A stretch of DNA of 64,000 nt. It comes from Pararhizobium mangrovi (lineage in GTDB: Bacteria; Pseudomonadota; Alphaproteobacteria; Rhizobiales; Rhizobiaceae). Shown here piece after piece: positions 47,335-55,187 of the stretch. Numbering within the stretch: the first letter of the stretch is position 1; each line of letters opens with the position of its first letter. The stretch lies in the NCBI RefSeq assembly GCF_006516965.1, contig NZ_VHLH01000001.1:248001-312000 (forward strand). Direction: 5' to 3'. The position numbers and the translations under genes are program-made. The notes beneath the pieces were generated by a model. It did not search any database and was not told the origin of the DNA. It saw nothing but the letters and a program-made list of their open reading frames with translations.

Positions 47335-47856
47335 ATGCAGGGCGGAATACGCATCGAGATCGTGCTGGCGATGGCGCAAAACGGCGTCATCGGGAGAGAC
47401 AACGCGCTGCCGTGGCGTCTTTCGGCGGATCTGAAGCGCTTCAAGGCGCTGACGATGGAAAAGCCGCTGATCATGGGGCGGCGCACCTTCGAATCGCTGC
47501 CCGGCATCCTGCCCGGCCGTCCGCACATCGTGCTTACGCGCGATGCGGACTACGTGGCGGAAAAGGCCGAAGTCGTGCACGATTTCGACGCGGCGGTCCG
47601 TCTCGCGGCGAAACTCGCCCGGGAGCAAGGTGCGGAGGCCATGTGCGTGATCGGCGGGCGCGCACTCTTCGAACGGGCGATCGGAGAGGCGGATAGCGTT
47701 CATCTCACCCATGTTCAGGCCGATGTCGAAGGCGATACGCGCATGGCGGATCTCGATCTTTCGGCCTTCGATCGGGTAAGCGAGACGTGCGTGCCCGCCG
47801 ACGAGAAGAACGAATTTCCTACGCGCTACGTCGAATATCGCTGCCGGCTGACGTGA
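47335..47856 (+). CDS. folA: Dihydrofolate reductase
   Basis: A 173-residue NADPH-dependent reductase that returns dihydrofolate, the by-product of ThyA, to tetrahydrofolate. Family blocks are IVLAMAQNGVIGRDNALPWR (with the active-site loop and acidic residue in the following helix), PLIMGRRTFESLPGILPGRP and VIGGRALFERAI. ATG 47335 lies 14 nt past thyA, so the two are co-transcribed. The stretch 47857-48029 before hflK shows an imperfect hairpin at the folA end and no other gene. Confidence 0.96.
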   Translation: MQGGIRIEIVLAMAQNGVIGRDNALPWRLSADLKRFKALTMEKPLIMGRRTFESLPGILPGRPHIVLTRDADYVAEKAEVVHDFDAAVRLAAKLAREQGAEAMCVIGGRALFERAIGEADSVHLTHVQADVEGDTRMADLDLSAFDRVSETCVPADEKNEFPTRYVEYRCRLT

Positions 47857-48029
47857 AATTTACCCATTCGACTGGAATTCGACCAAGATGAAACCGGCGC
47901 TCGTTGAAAGCGCCCGGTCGCGTCCTTATAACCGCCGCAACGCAAATTGCGGGTTCACGGGGCCGATGACGTTCGGGCATGCCGTGTGCGCGTCTCGCGT
48001 GCCGACAGGAACGAAGGGTGAGGTTGTGA

Positions 48030-49184
48030 ATGCCCTGGAGCAGTCAGAACGGCGGCGGTGGCCCATGGGGCGGCGGCGGTAACAAGGGCCCCTGGGGGCA
48101 GGGACCACAGCCGCCACGTGGCGGCGGAGGCGGTGGCGGCAAGCCGCCGGACCTCGACGAGATCATCCGTCGCGGCCAGGATATGCTGCGCCGTGCCACG
48201 CCCGGTGGCGGAAGCGGCGGAGGGGCGCTGATCGGCCTGATCGTCGTCGTCTTCCTCCTCGTCATCTGGCTTTCGCAGGCGATCTACACGGTTCAGCCCG
48301 ACCAGCGCGGCGTCGAACTTCGCTTCGGTGCTCCGAAGCAGGAGATCGCCATGCCCGGGCTGCACTTCCTGTGGTGGCCGTTCGAAACGGTGGATCGCGT
48401 GCCGATCGTCGAGCAACAGATGGCGATCGGTTCTGCGGGCGGCGGTACGAGCTCGGGGCTGATGCTGACCGGCGACCAGAACATCGTCGAGGTGCAGTTC
48501 AACGTGCTCTACGCCGTCACCGATCCGAAGAAGTATCTCTTCAATATCGCGACGCCCGACAGCACGCTGCGTCAGGTTTCCGAAAGCGCCATGCGCGAGG
48601 TCGTCGGACGGCGTCCGGCGCAGGACATCTTCCGCGACAACCGTGCGGCGATCGCCCAGGAGGTCAAGTCGATCATCCAGAGCACCATGAACGACTACAA
48701 TGCCGGCTTGAACATCAATGCCGTCTCGATCGAGGACGCCGCGCCACCGCAGCAGGTGGCCGATGCCTTCGACGAGGTGCAGCGTGCCGAGCAGGACGAG
48801 GACCGCTTCAAGCAGGAGGCGAACCAGTACGCCAACAAGAAGCTCGGCCAGGCACGCGGCGAGGCGGCGCAGCTTCGCGAGGCGGCCGACGCCTACCGGC
48901 AGAAGGTCGTCAACCAGGCGCAGGGTGAATCGCAGCGCTTCACGGCCGTGCTCGGGGCCTACCAGAAGGCACCGGAAGTGACCCGCCGCCGTCTCTACCT
49001 CGACACGATGCAGCAGGTCCTCGGCGGCAGCAACAAGGTGATCCTCGACAAGAACGCCGAAGGTGGCGGGCAGGGCGTCGTGCCGTATCTGCCGCTGCCG
49101 GAGGTCAGGGCCGGACAGGACCGTAACCAGTCCGGTTCGTCCAATACGAACCAGAGCACGCAGGGCCAGGGAGGCAACCAATGA
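48030..49184 (+). CDS. hflK: FtsH protease activity modulator HflK
   Basis: A 384-residue membrane protein of the SPFH/prohibitin family. The cytoplasmic N-terminus is extremely Gly-rich (about 9-36), as is usual for HflK. One transmembrane helix follows at about 66-85, then the SPFH domain (TVQPDQRGVELRFG) and a long coiled-coil facing the periplasm. With HflC it forms a large ring around the FtsH protease and tempers its activity on membrane proteins. GGGTGAGG precedes ATG 48030. The stop overlaps the hflC start as ATGA. Confidence 0.95.
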   Translation: MPWSSQNGGGGPWGGGGNKGPWGQGPQPPRGGGGGGGKPPDLDEIIRRGQDMLRRATPGGGSGGGALIGLIVVVFLLVIWLSQAIYTVQPDQRGVELRFGAPKQEIAMPGLHFLWWPFETVDRVPIVEQQMAIGSAGGGTSSGLMLTGDQNIVEVQFNVLYAVTDPKKYLFNIATPDSTLRQVSESAMREVVGRRPAQDIFRDNRAAIAQEVKSIIQSTMNDYNAGLNINAVSIEDAAPPQQVADAFDEVQRAEQDEDRFKQEANQYANKKLGQARGEAAQLREAADAYRQKVVNQAQGESQRFTAVLGAYQKAPEVTRRRLYLDTMQQVLGGSNKVILDKNAEGGGQGVVPYLPLPEVRAGQDRNQSGSSNTNQSTQGQGGNQ

Positions 49185-50386
49185 GCAATCGTCTCCCCAT
49201 CTTCCTCGGGGCGATCGTCGTCGTCCTGATCGTGCTGTATTCCTGCTTCTTCGTCGTCAACGCGCGCGAGCAGGCGATCGTGGTGCGCTTCGGCGAGATC
49301 CAGCGCGTAGAGGCCCAACCGGGGCTCTACTTCAAGCTGCCCTTCGGCTTCCTCGATGCCGATCGCGTGCAGTTCATCGACGATCGTGCGCGCCGTTTCG
49401 ATCTCAACAACATCCGCGTGCAGGTCTCGGGCGGCAAGTTCTACGTGGTGGACGCCTTCGTCGTCTATCGGGTGACGGATGCCCGCAAGTTCCGCCAGAC
49501 CGTCTCGGCCGACTTCGAAGCGGCCGAATCACGCCTGCGTACCCGTCTCGATTCGGCGTTGCGCCGGGTCTACGGCCTGCGCAATTTCGAGGCGGCACTT
49601 TCGGACGAGCGTGCTTCGATGATGCGCGAGGTGCGGGATCAGCTTCGCCCGGCGGCGCAGTCGCTCGGCATCACCATCGAGGACGTGCGCATCCAGCGTA
49701 CCGACCTGACCGACGAGGTCTCGCAACAGACCTACGAACGGATGAAGTCGGAGCGTCTCGCCGAAGCCGCGCTCATCCGTGCCCGCGGCAACGAGGCCGC
49801 GCAGCGCATCCGCGCGGTGGCCGACCGTCAGGTCGTCGAGATCGTCTCGCAAGCCCAGCGCGATGCCGACATCTCCCGCGGTCAGGGCGACCAGCAGGCG
49901 ACGCAGATCTACGGCAAGGCCTATTCGGCCGATCCGAAGTTCTACGATTTCTATCGCTCGATGGACGCCTATCGCCAGGCGCTGCCCTCGTCGAACACGA
50001 CGATGGTGCTTTCGCCGGACTCCCAGTTCTTCCAGTACTTCGACAGCCCGTCTTCGGAAGGTGGCGGACCGAGCACGCTGCAGGAGGACCAGAATTCGCT
50101 GTCGCGTCTTCTCAACAGGAAGCCGAACGGCGGCAGCGGACCGAACGCTTCGAACGGCGCTGCGGGAAGCGGCGCCGCGGTGGCGGGCGATGGCACGAAC
50201 GAAAACGGCTCGGGCAATGGCGGCGGCGCTTCGGCGTCCGGCTCCAGCTCGGCCGGGCAGGGCAGCGGTGGTTCGAATGCGGCCGCCGGCGGCAGCGGTA
50301 ATGGCGGATCGGCCGGGGCTGCGCCGCAGACGCCGGATTCGGACGGAACGACGGGCAGCACGTCGGGCTCGTCTTCCCCGAACTGA
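49181..50386 (+). CDS. hflC: Protease modulator HflC
   Basis: A 401-residue SPFH protein, partner of HflK. It has an N-terminal membrane anchor (about 7-27), an SPFH domain (NAREQAIVVRFGEIQRVEAQ and on) and the coiled-coil with FYDFYRSMDAYRQAL near 254-268. The core ends near residue 290. A tail to 401 follows that is almost pure Gly, Ser, Ala, Asn and Thr from about 316. This tail makes the protein notably longer than E. coli HflC (334 residues). The tail would lie in the periplasm. Its base composition matches the rest of the gene. Confidence 0.94.
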   Translation: MSNRLPIFLGAIVVVLIVLYSCFFVVNAREQAIVVRFGEIQRVEAQPGLYFKLPFGFLDADRVQFIDDRARRFDLNNIRVQVSGGKFYVVDAFVVYRVTDARKFRQTVSADFEAAESRLRTRLDSALRRVYGLRNFEAALSDERASMMREVRDQLRPAAQSLGITIEDVRIQRTDLTDEVSQQTYERMKSERLAEAALIRARGNEAAQRIRAVADRQVVEIVSQAQRDADISRGQGDQQATQIYGKAYSADPKFYDFYRSMDAYRQALPSSNTTMVLSPDSQFFQYFDSPSSEGGGPSTLQEDQNSLSRLLNRKPNGGSGPNASNGAAGSGAAVAGDGTNENGSGNGGGASASGSSSAGQGSGGSNAAAGGSGNGGSAGAAPQTPDSDGTTGSTSGSSSPN

Positions 50387-50395
50387 CGGCGGACC

Positions 50396-50581
50396 GTGAC
50401 GGCGCTCTTCATCGGACTGGGCCTCTTCTTCGTGATCGAGGGGCTCGTCTACGCGCTCGCGCCGTCATTGCTGCGCGCGGCCGCGAGCCGGCTTCCCGAC
50501 GTCAGCGACACGCAGATGCGCATGATGGGCGTGATTTCGCTGGCGATCGGCGTCGGCATCGTCTGGCTCGTCCGCGGCTGA
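50396..50581 (+). CDS. DUF2065 family small membrane protein
   Basis: A 61-residue protein with two hydrophobic helices (about 3-25 and 42-59) separated by RLPDVSDTQMRMMG, the DUF2065 pattern. It starts at GTG 50396, 9 nt after hflC, and is found in the same place in related genomes, between hflC and degP. It probably belongs to the hflKC operon. Function is unknown; a small accessory of the HflKC-FtsH assembly is a reasonable but untested idea. Confidence 0.87.
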   Translation: MTALFIGLGLFFVIEGLVYALAPSLLRAAASRLPDVSDTQMRMMGVISLAIGVGIVWLVRG

Positions 50582-50715
50582 GGGCGATCGCCGACGCGCT
50601 GCGCAGGCACGCCGGCCTGCTCGCGGTGGCGCAAATGTGATTGGCCAGGGCGCGATTGCGTCATATCCTTTCCCTATAGTCGTTTCTCACGCCCTACCGA
50701 GGGAGAACCGGGATC

Positions 50716-52314
50716 ATGGCATCGAACCCTTTGTCCCGCACGTTCGCGAGACGTCTGACACTGGCATTGGCGATCGGCGGGCTGGCGTTCGCCCCGGCCG
50801 GCGCGACAAGCGCTCAGGATGCCAACAATAGCCAGGGTGGCCAATCCAACCAGGGGCAAACCGGTTCAGGGAGCGCGCAGACCGCGCCGGATACGGCGAA
50901 GAAGGTCCCGCAACCCGGCACCAACAAGCCGAGCGCACTGCAGCAGAACGGGCCGGCATCGGTCGCCGACCTTTCGGCGAAGCTCCTCGACGCGGTCGTG
51001 AACATCTCCTCCTCGCAGAACGTGGAGACGGGCGACGGCGGCAAGGTCGCGCCGCCGAAATTGCCGGAAGGCTCGCCGTTCCAGGATTTCTTCAACAAGT
51101 TCTTCGACGGCGAGGGCGGTCAGATGCCGCCGTCCGGCAAGGTCGATTCGCTGGGCTCGGGCTTCGTCATCGATCCGAGCGGCCTGATCGTGACGAACAA
51201 CCACGTCATCGAGAACGCCGACGACGTCGAGGTCACGTTCACCGACGGCACGACGCGCCGCGCAAAGGTTCTCGGCATCGACGACAAGACCGACCTGGCG
51301 CTCCTCAAGGTCGATGCGAAGACGAAGCTGCCCTACGTCTCTTTCGGCGATTCCGATAGCGCACGCATCGGCGATTGGGTGATGGCGATCGGCAATCCGT
51401 TCGGCCTCGGCGGTTCGGTCACGCTCGGCATCATTTCCGCGCGCGGGCGCAACATCAACGCCGGGCCCTACGACAACTTCATCCAGACGGATGCGGCCAT
51501 CAATCGCGGCAACTCCGGCGGTCCGCTCTTCAACATGAAGGGCGACGTCATCGGCATCAACACCGCCATCATCTCGCCGAGCGGCGGCTCGATCGGCATC
51601 GGCTTCTCCATCCCTTCAGAGATCGCGAGCAGCGTGATCGGCCAGCTTCGCCAATACGGCGAGACCCGCCGCGGCTGGCTCGGCGTGCGCATCCAGCCGG
51701 TGACGGACGAGATTTCCGAAAGCCTCGACATGGACCATGCCGAAGGCGCTCTCGTCGCGGGTGTGGTGAAGGGCGGTCCGGTCGACAACGGTTCGCTCGA
51801 GGCGGGCGACGTGATCGTCAGCTTCGACGGAAAGCCGGTGAAGGAAATGCGCGACCTGCCGCGCATGGTCGCCGAGACCGCCGTCGGCCAGACGGTGGAC
51901 ATGGTGGTGCTGCACGACGGCAAGCGCAAGACCGTCTCCGTCAAGCTCGGTCGGCTGGAAAGCGACGATGCCTCCGCGAAGGACAAGAAAAGCGACGATA
52001 CGAAGAAGCAGAGCGACAATCGCATTCTCGGCATGAGCCTCGCAAAGCTCGATCCGCAGGCGCGCAAGCGTTTCGGCATCGCCGAGGACGTCGAAGGCGT
52101 GGTCGTCACCGATGTCGACCCGAATTCAGCCGCGGCCGACAAGCGGATTGCGCCCGGCAACGTCATCGTCGAGGTCGCTCAGGAACAGGTGAAGAGCCCG
52201 GACGACGTACGCAAGAGGGTCGCTTCGCTGAAGAAGGACGGCCGCCGCAACGCCCTCGTCATGATGGCCGACAAGTCCGGCGAACTGCGCTTCCTGACCG
52301 TCCAGATGGATTGA
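50716..52314 (+). CDS. degP: Periplasmic serine protease of the DegP/Do family
   Basis: A 532-residue exported protease/chaperone. A signal peptide (about 1-33) is followed by a Gln/Asn/Gly-rich linker, the trypsin-like domain with triad His163 (NNHVIE), Asp193 (TDLALLK) and Ser267 (GNSGGPL), then two PDZ domains (about 310-400 and 430-525). A charged spacer (SAKDKKSDDTKKQS) separates the PDZ domains. It degrades or refolds damaged periplasmic proteins. ATG 50716 has GGGAG 10 nt upstream. Placement after hflKC puts two envelope quality-control systems side by side. Confidence 0.95.
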   Translation: MASNPLSRTFARRLTLALAIGGLAFAPAGATSAQDANNSQGGQSNQGQTGSGSAQTAPDTAKKVPQPGTNKPSALQQNGPASVADLSAKLLDAVVNISSSQNVETGDGGKVAPPKLPEGSPFQDFFNKFFDGEGGQMPPSGKVDSLGSGFVIDPSGLIVTNNHVIENADDVEVTFTDGTTRRAKVLGIDDKTDLALLKVDAKTKLPYVSFGDSDSARIGDWVMAIGNPFGLGGSVTLGIISARGRNINAGPYDNFIQTDAAINRGNSGGPLFNMKGDVIGINTAIISPSGGSIGIGFSIPSEIASSVIGQLRQYGETRRGWLGVRIQPVTDEISESLDMDHAEGALVAGVVKGGPVDNGSLEAGDVIVSFDGKPVKEMRDLPRMVAETAVGQTVDMVVLHDGKRKTVSVKLGRLESDDASAKDKKSDDTKKQSDNRILGMSLAKLDPQARKRFGIAEDVEGVVVTDVDPNSAAADKRIAPGNVIVEVAQEQVKSPDDVRKRVASLKKDGRRNALVMMADKSGELRFLTVQMD

Positions 52315-52382
52315 AGACGGAAGCCGTTGCGCATCCTGCGATCGCCGTCCGCGAACCGGCGACGGGATACGTCGTGTGGATT

Positions 52383-53270
52383 CTATTCGGCGAAGTCGGC
52401 GCGGCTGTAGCCCTGAAGATAGAGAAGCGCGGTCAAGTCGCCGTGGTCTATGCGCACCGGTGCGGCTTCTGCGACCGACGGCTTGGCATGGAGGGCGACG
52501 CCGGTGCCGGCACGCTCGATCATGCCAAGGTCATTGGCGCCGTCGCCGACGACGATCGCATCTTCGTGCGACAGGCCGTGCCGGGCGACGATGTCGTCGA
52601 GCGTGTCGATCTTCGCCTGCCGGCCGAGGATCGGCTCGGCGACCTCGCCGGTAAGCACGTCGTCGGCGACGATCAGCCGGTTCGCCCGGTGTTCGTCGAA
52701 CCCGATGCGTTCTGCGATCGGCCCGGAAAAGAGCGTAAAGCCGCCGGAGACGAGGGCCGTATAGGCGCCGTTGGCGCGCATCGTCTGCACCAGTTCCCGT
52801 CCGCCCGGCGCAAGCGTGATGCGCGTTTGCAGGACGCGCGCGACGACGGAAACCGGCAATCCCTTGAGCAGGCCGACACGCTCGCGCAGGGCGGGCTCGA
52901 ACGCGATCTCGCCGTTCATGGCGCGTGCGGTGATCGCCGAAACCCGATCCCTGACGCCGATCTCGTCGGCCAGTTCGTCGATGCATTCCTGGCCGATCAT
53001 GGTGGAGTCCATGTCGGCGAGCAGGAAGCGCTTGCGGCGCGCATCCCCGGGCTGGACCACGACGTCGACGGCGAGGTCGCCGAGCGCGTTTTGCAGTGCT
53101 TCGCGCACCTGTGGCGCCCCGGCGTCGCTATCGAGTTCCAGATCGAGCGCGACGCCTTCGGCGAGCCATCGCCGATCCTTCGCGGAGACCGTGGCGGCTG
53201 CCGTTGCGGCGACCTCTTCGGTCAGCAGCGGGTTTGACGGGTTTGCAATGAGCGTGGCAACCAGAGCCAT
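52383..53270 (-). CDS. serB: Phosphoserine phosphatase
   Basis: A 295-residue HAD-family phosphatase for the last step of serine synthesis. The catalytic motif is DMDST (86-90) with Asp86 as nucleophile, motif II is VSGGFTLF, and motif III/IV is VVGDGANDLGM. The N-terminal 75 residues form the extra ACT-like region common in alphaproteobacterial SerB. ATG 53270 has GGGAG about 10 nt upstream. It is divergent from miaA (40 bp between) and convergent with degP. Confidence 0.96.
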   Translation of the reverse strand: MALVATLIANPSNPLLTEEVAATAAATVSAKDRRWLAEGVALDLELDSDAGAPQVREALQNALGDLAVDVVVQPGDARRKRFLLADMDSTMIGQECIDELADEIGVRDRVSAITARAMNGEIAFEPALRERVGLLKGLPVSVVARVLQTRITLAPGGRELVQTMRANGAYTALVSGGFTLFSGPIAERIGFDEHRANRLIVADDVLTGEVAEPILGRQAKIDTLDDIVARHGLSHEDAIVVGDGANDLGMIERAGTGVALHAKPSVAEAAPVRIDHGDLTALLYLQGYSRADFAE

Positions 53271-53310
53271 CGGGCGAAAGCTCCCGGGAAACGTGAAAGA
53301 GACGAGGGCG

Positions 53311-54222
53311 ATGGAAGCCATCGTGATAGCCGGGCCGACCGCCGGCGGCAAGTCGGGTCTCGCCATGGCGCTCGCACGACGCCATGGCGGGACGATCGTC
53401 AACGCCGATTCCATGCAGGTCTACGAAGGCCTGCATATTCTGACCGCTCGCCCGGGCGAGGCCCAGATGGGCGAGGTTCCGCACCGTCTCTACGGGCACG
53501 TTCCATCGGAAGAAAGCTACTCGGTCGGCGCTTGGTATCGCGATGCGCAGGTGGTGCTTGCCGATCTGCGCACGGCCGGCCGCATACCCATCGTCGTCGG
53601 CGGAACGGGGCTTTACCTGAAGGCGCTGACGGGTGGACTTTCGGCGATGCCGCCGATTCCGACCGAACTGCGCGAAGTCCTACGCGGGCGATTGAAAAGC
53701 GAAGGACCGGAAGCACTGCACCGCGAACTGGCGCGCGAGGATCCGCAGGCTGCAGCCGGCCTCGATCCGGCCGACGGCCAGCGCATCGTGCGTGCGCTCG
53801 AAGTCGTCCGTGCGACGGGACGATCGATCGCCAGTTTCAGGGCCGAGGCAGGGTCGCCCCTCGTCGATCCCGCACGCACGCGGCGTATCCTCGTCCTGCC
53901 AGAACGTACGCGACTGCGTGCCATGATCGCTTCGCGGTTTCGCGCGATGATGGAAGCCGGCGCGATGCAGGAAGTCGCGCAGTTGCGTTCGCGCCGGCTT
54001 TCGCAGGATCTGCCGGTGATGAAGGCGATCGGCGTGCGCGAACTTTCCGCCGTTCTCGACGGCCGGATGAGCCCTGGGGAGGCCGAAGAGCGGGCCGTTA
54101 CCGCCTCGCGGCAATATGCGAAGCGGCAGACGACATGGTTCCGCAACCAGCTCCCGGACGGTTGGGAAGTCTTCGAGGAGGCCAGTGCTGCCCTCGAACC
54201 GGGGATCGTCCGTGTAGATTAA
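53311..54222 (+). CDS. miaA: tRNA dimethylallyltransferase
   Basis: A 303-residue enzyme that adds a dimethylallyl group to N6 of A37 in tRNAs reading U-first codons. The P-loop is GPTAGGKSG (8-16), the tRNA-flip region NADSMQVYEGL is conserved, and GGTGLYLKALTGGL and the RQYAKRQTTWFRNQ tail are diagnostic. GAGG lies 5 nt before ATG 53311. The gene is complete at a typical length. Confidence 0.96.
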   Translation: MEAIVIAGPTAGGKSGLAMALARRHGGTIVNADSMQVYEGLHILTARPGEAQMGEVPHRLYGHVPSEESYSVGAWYRDAQVVLADLRTAGRIPIVVGGTGLYLKALTGGLSAMPPIPTELREVLRGRLKSEGPEALHRELAREDPQAAAGLDPADGQRIVRALEVVRATGRSIASFRAEAGSPLVDPARTRRILVLPERTRLRAMIASRFRAMMEAGAMQEVAQLRSRRLSQDLPVMKAIGVRELSAVLDGRMSPGEAEERAVTASRQYAKRQTTWFRNQLPDGWEVFEEASAALEPGIVRVD

Positions 54223-54278
54223 GGGTATTCTAACGCGTGGGTACCTAGGATTGTCCGGAGAAAAACGGGCGAGGCACC

Positions 54279-55052
54279 ATGCGAATCCACAAGGCGGAAG
54301 TCTTCTTCATCTTCCTGATGGCTTTCATCGCGCTCGCCGGAACCTTCAGCTTCATGGCTCACAATTCGATCGTCGCAGCGGCGACGTCGGGTCAGCCGAG
54401 CTTCTTCCCCGCCCGCAGCCTTTCCTTTCTGGGCACGATATTCTGCGGGCTCGCCGCGGTGTGCGGCATGTTCCTCGTCTATCCCGTGGTACGCCGCGGC
54501 CTGACCGAACAGGGCGAATTGCAGCAACTGACGGAACGCCTCAGCGCGCGCTCTACCAACCTCGAACACGCCGCGACGACCGACGCGCTGACGGGCACCT
54601 TCAACCGCCGCTATTTCGACCGGGCGCTCGCCGAATATCTGAAGGCGTTTCGCGATGTCGGCAAGCCGGTGGGGATGATGATCCTCGACCTCGATCACTT
54701 CAAGGCGATCAACGACACCCACGGCCACGATGTCGGCGACGACGCGCTTCGTCACGTTGCCGCCTGCCTGCTCGAGTTCGCGCGCTATCACGACGTCGTC
54801 GCGCGGTACGGCGGCGAGGAGTTCGCCGTGCTTTCGCCGAATACGACGGAACGCCAGCTCTTCGCACTCGCCGAGCGCATACGCGCGGCGATCGCCGGTC
54901 TGCGCATCGTGCACGGCGACGACCATCTTCGTCTGACGGCAAGCATCGGCATCGCCGTCTGGGACGGCTCCGAGAGCTGCGAGGATCTCTACCGGCGTAC
55001 CGACAAGCAGCTCTACGAAGCCAAGCGACGCGGCCGCGACCGCGTCTGCTGA
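54279..55052 (+). CDS. Membrane diguanylate cyclase (GGDEF)
   Basis: A 257-residue protein with two transmembrane helices (about 8-28 and 48-70), a short coiled linker and a GGDEF domain. The active site is GGEEF (178-182). An RxxD product-inhibition site, RYHD (169-172), lies exactly 5 residues before it, so feedback control by c-di-GMP is expected. It is the only one of the three GGDEF proteins here with this site. The periplasmic loop between the helices is too short for a standard sensor domain. It starts 56 nt after miaA. Confidence 0.9.
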   Translation: MRIHKAEVFFIFLMAFIALAGTFSFMAHNSIVAAATSGQPSFFPARSLSFLGTIFCGLAAVCGMFLVYPVVRRGLTEQGELQQLTERLSARSTNLEHAATTDALTGTFNRRYFDRALAEYLKAFRDVGKPVGMMILDLDHFKAINDTHGHDVGDDALRHVAACLLEFARYHDVVARYGGEEFAVLSPNTTERQLFALAERIRAAIAGLRIVHGDDHLRLTASIGIAVWDGSESCEDLYRRTDKQLYEAKRRGRDRVC

Positions 55053-55187
55053 TCCGGCCGGCAGCCCCGACGGAAGCGAGCGGGTTTCGTCATTCAGGCA
55101 GCGAGAATTGTCATCCGGCGTTGCTTGCGCAGCGGCGGCGTTCGGGCGTTTGCCAATGTTCGGCGGCCGTCAGATCTGCAGTGGTGA

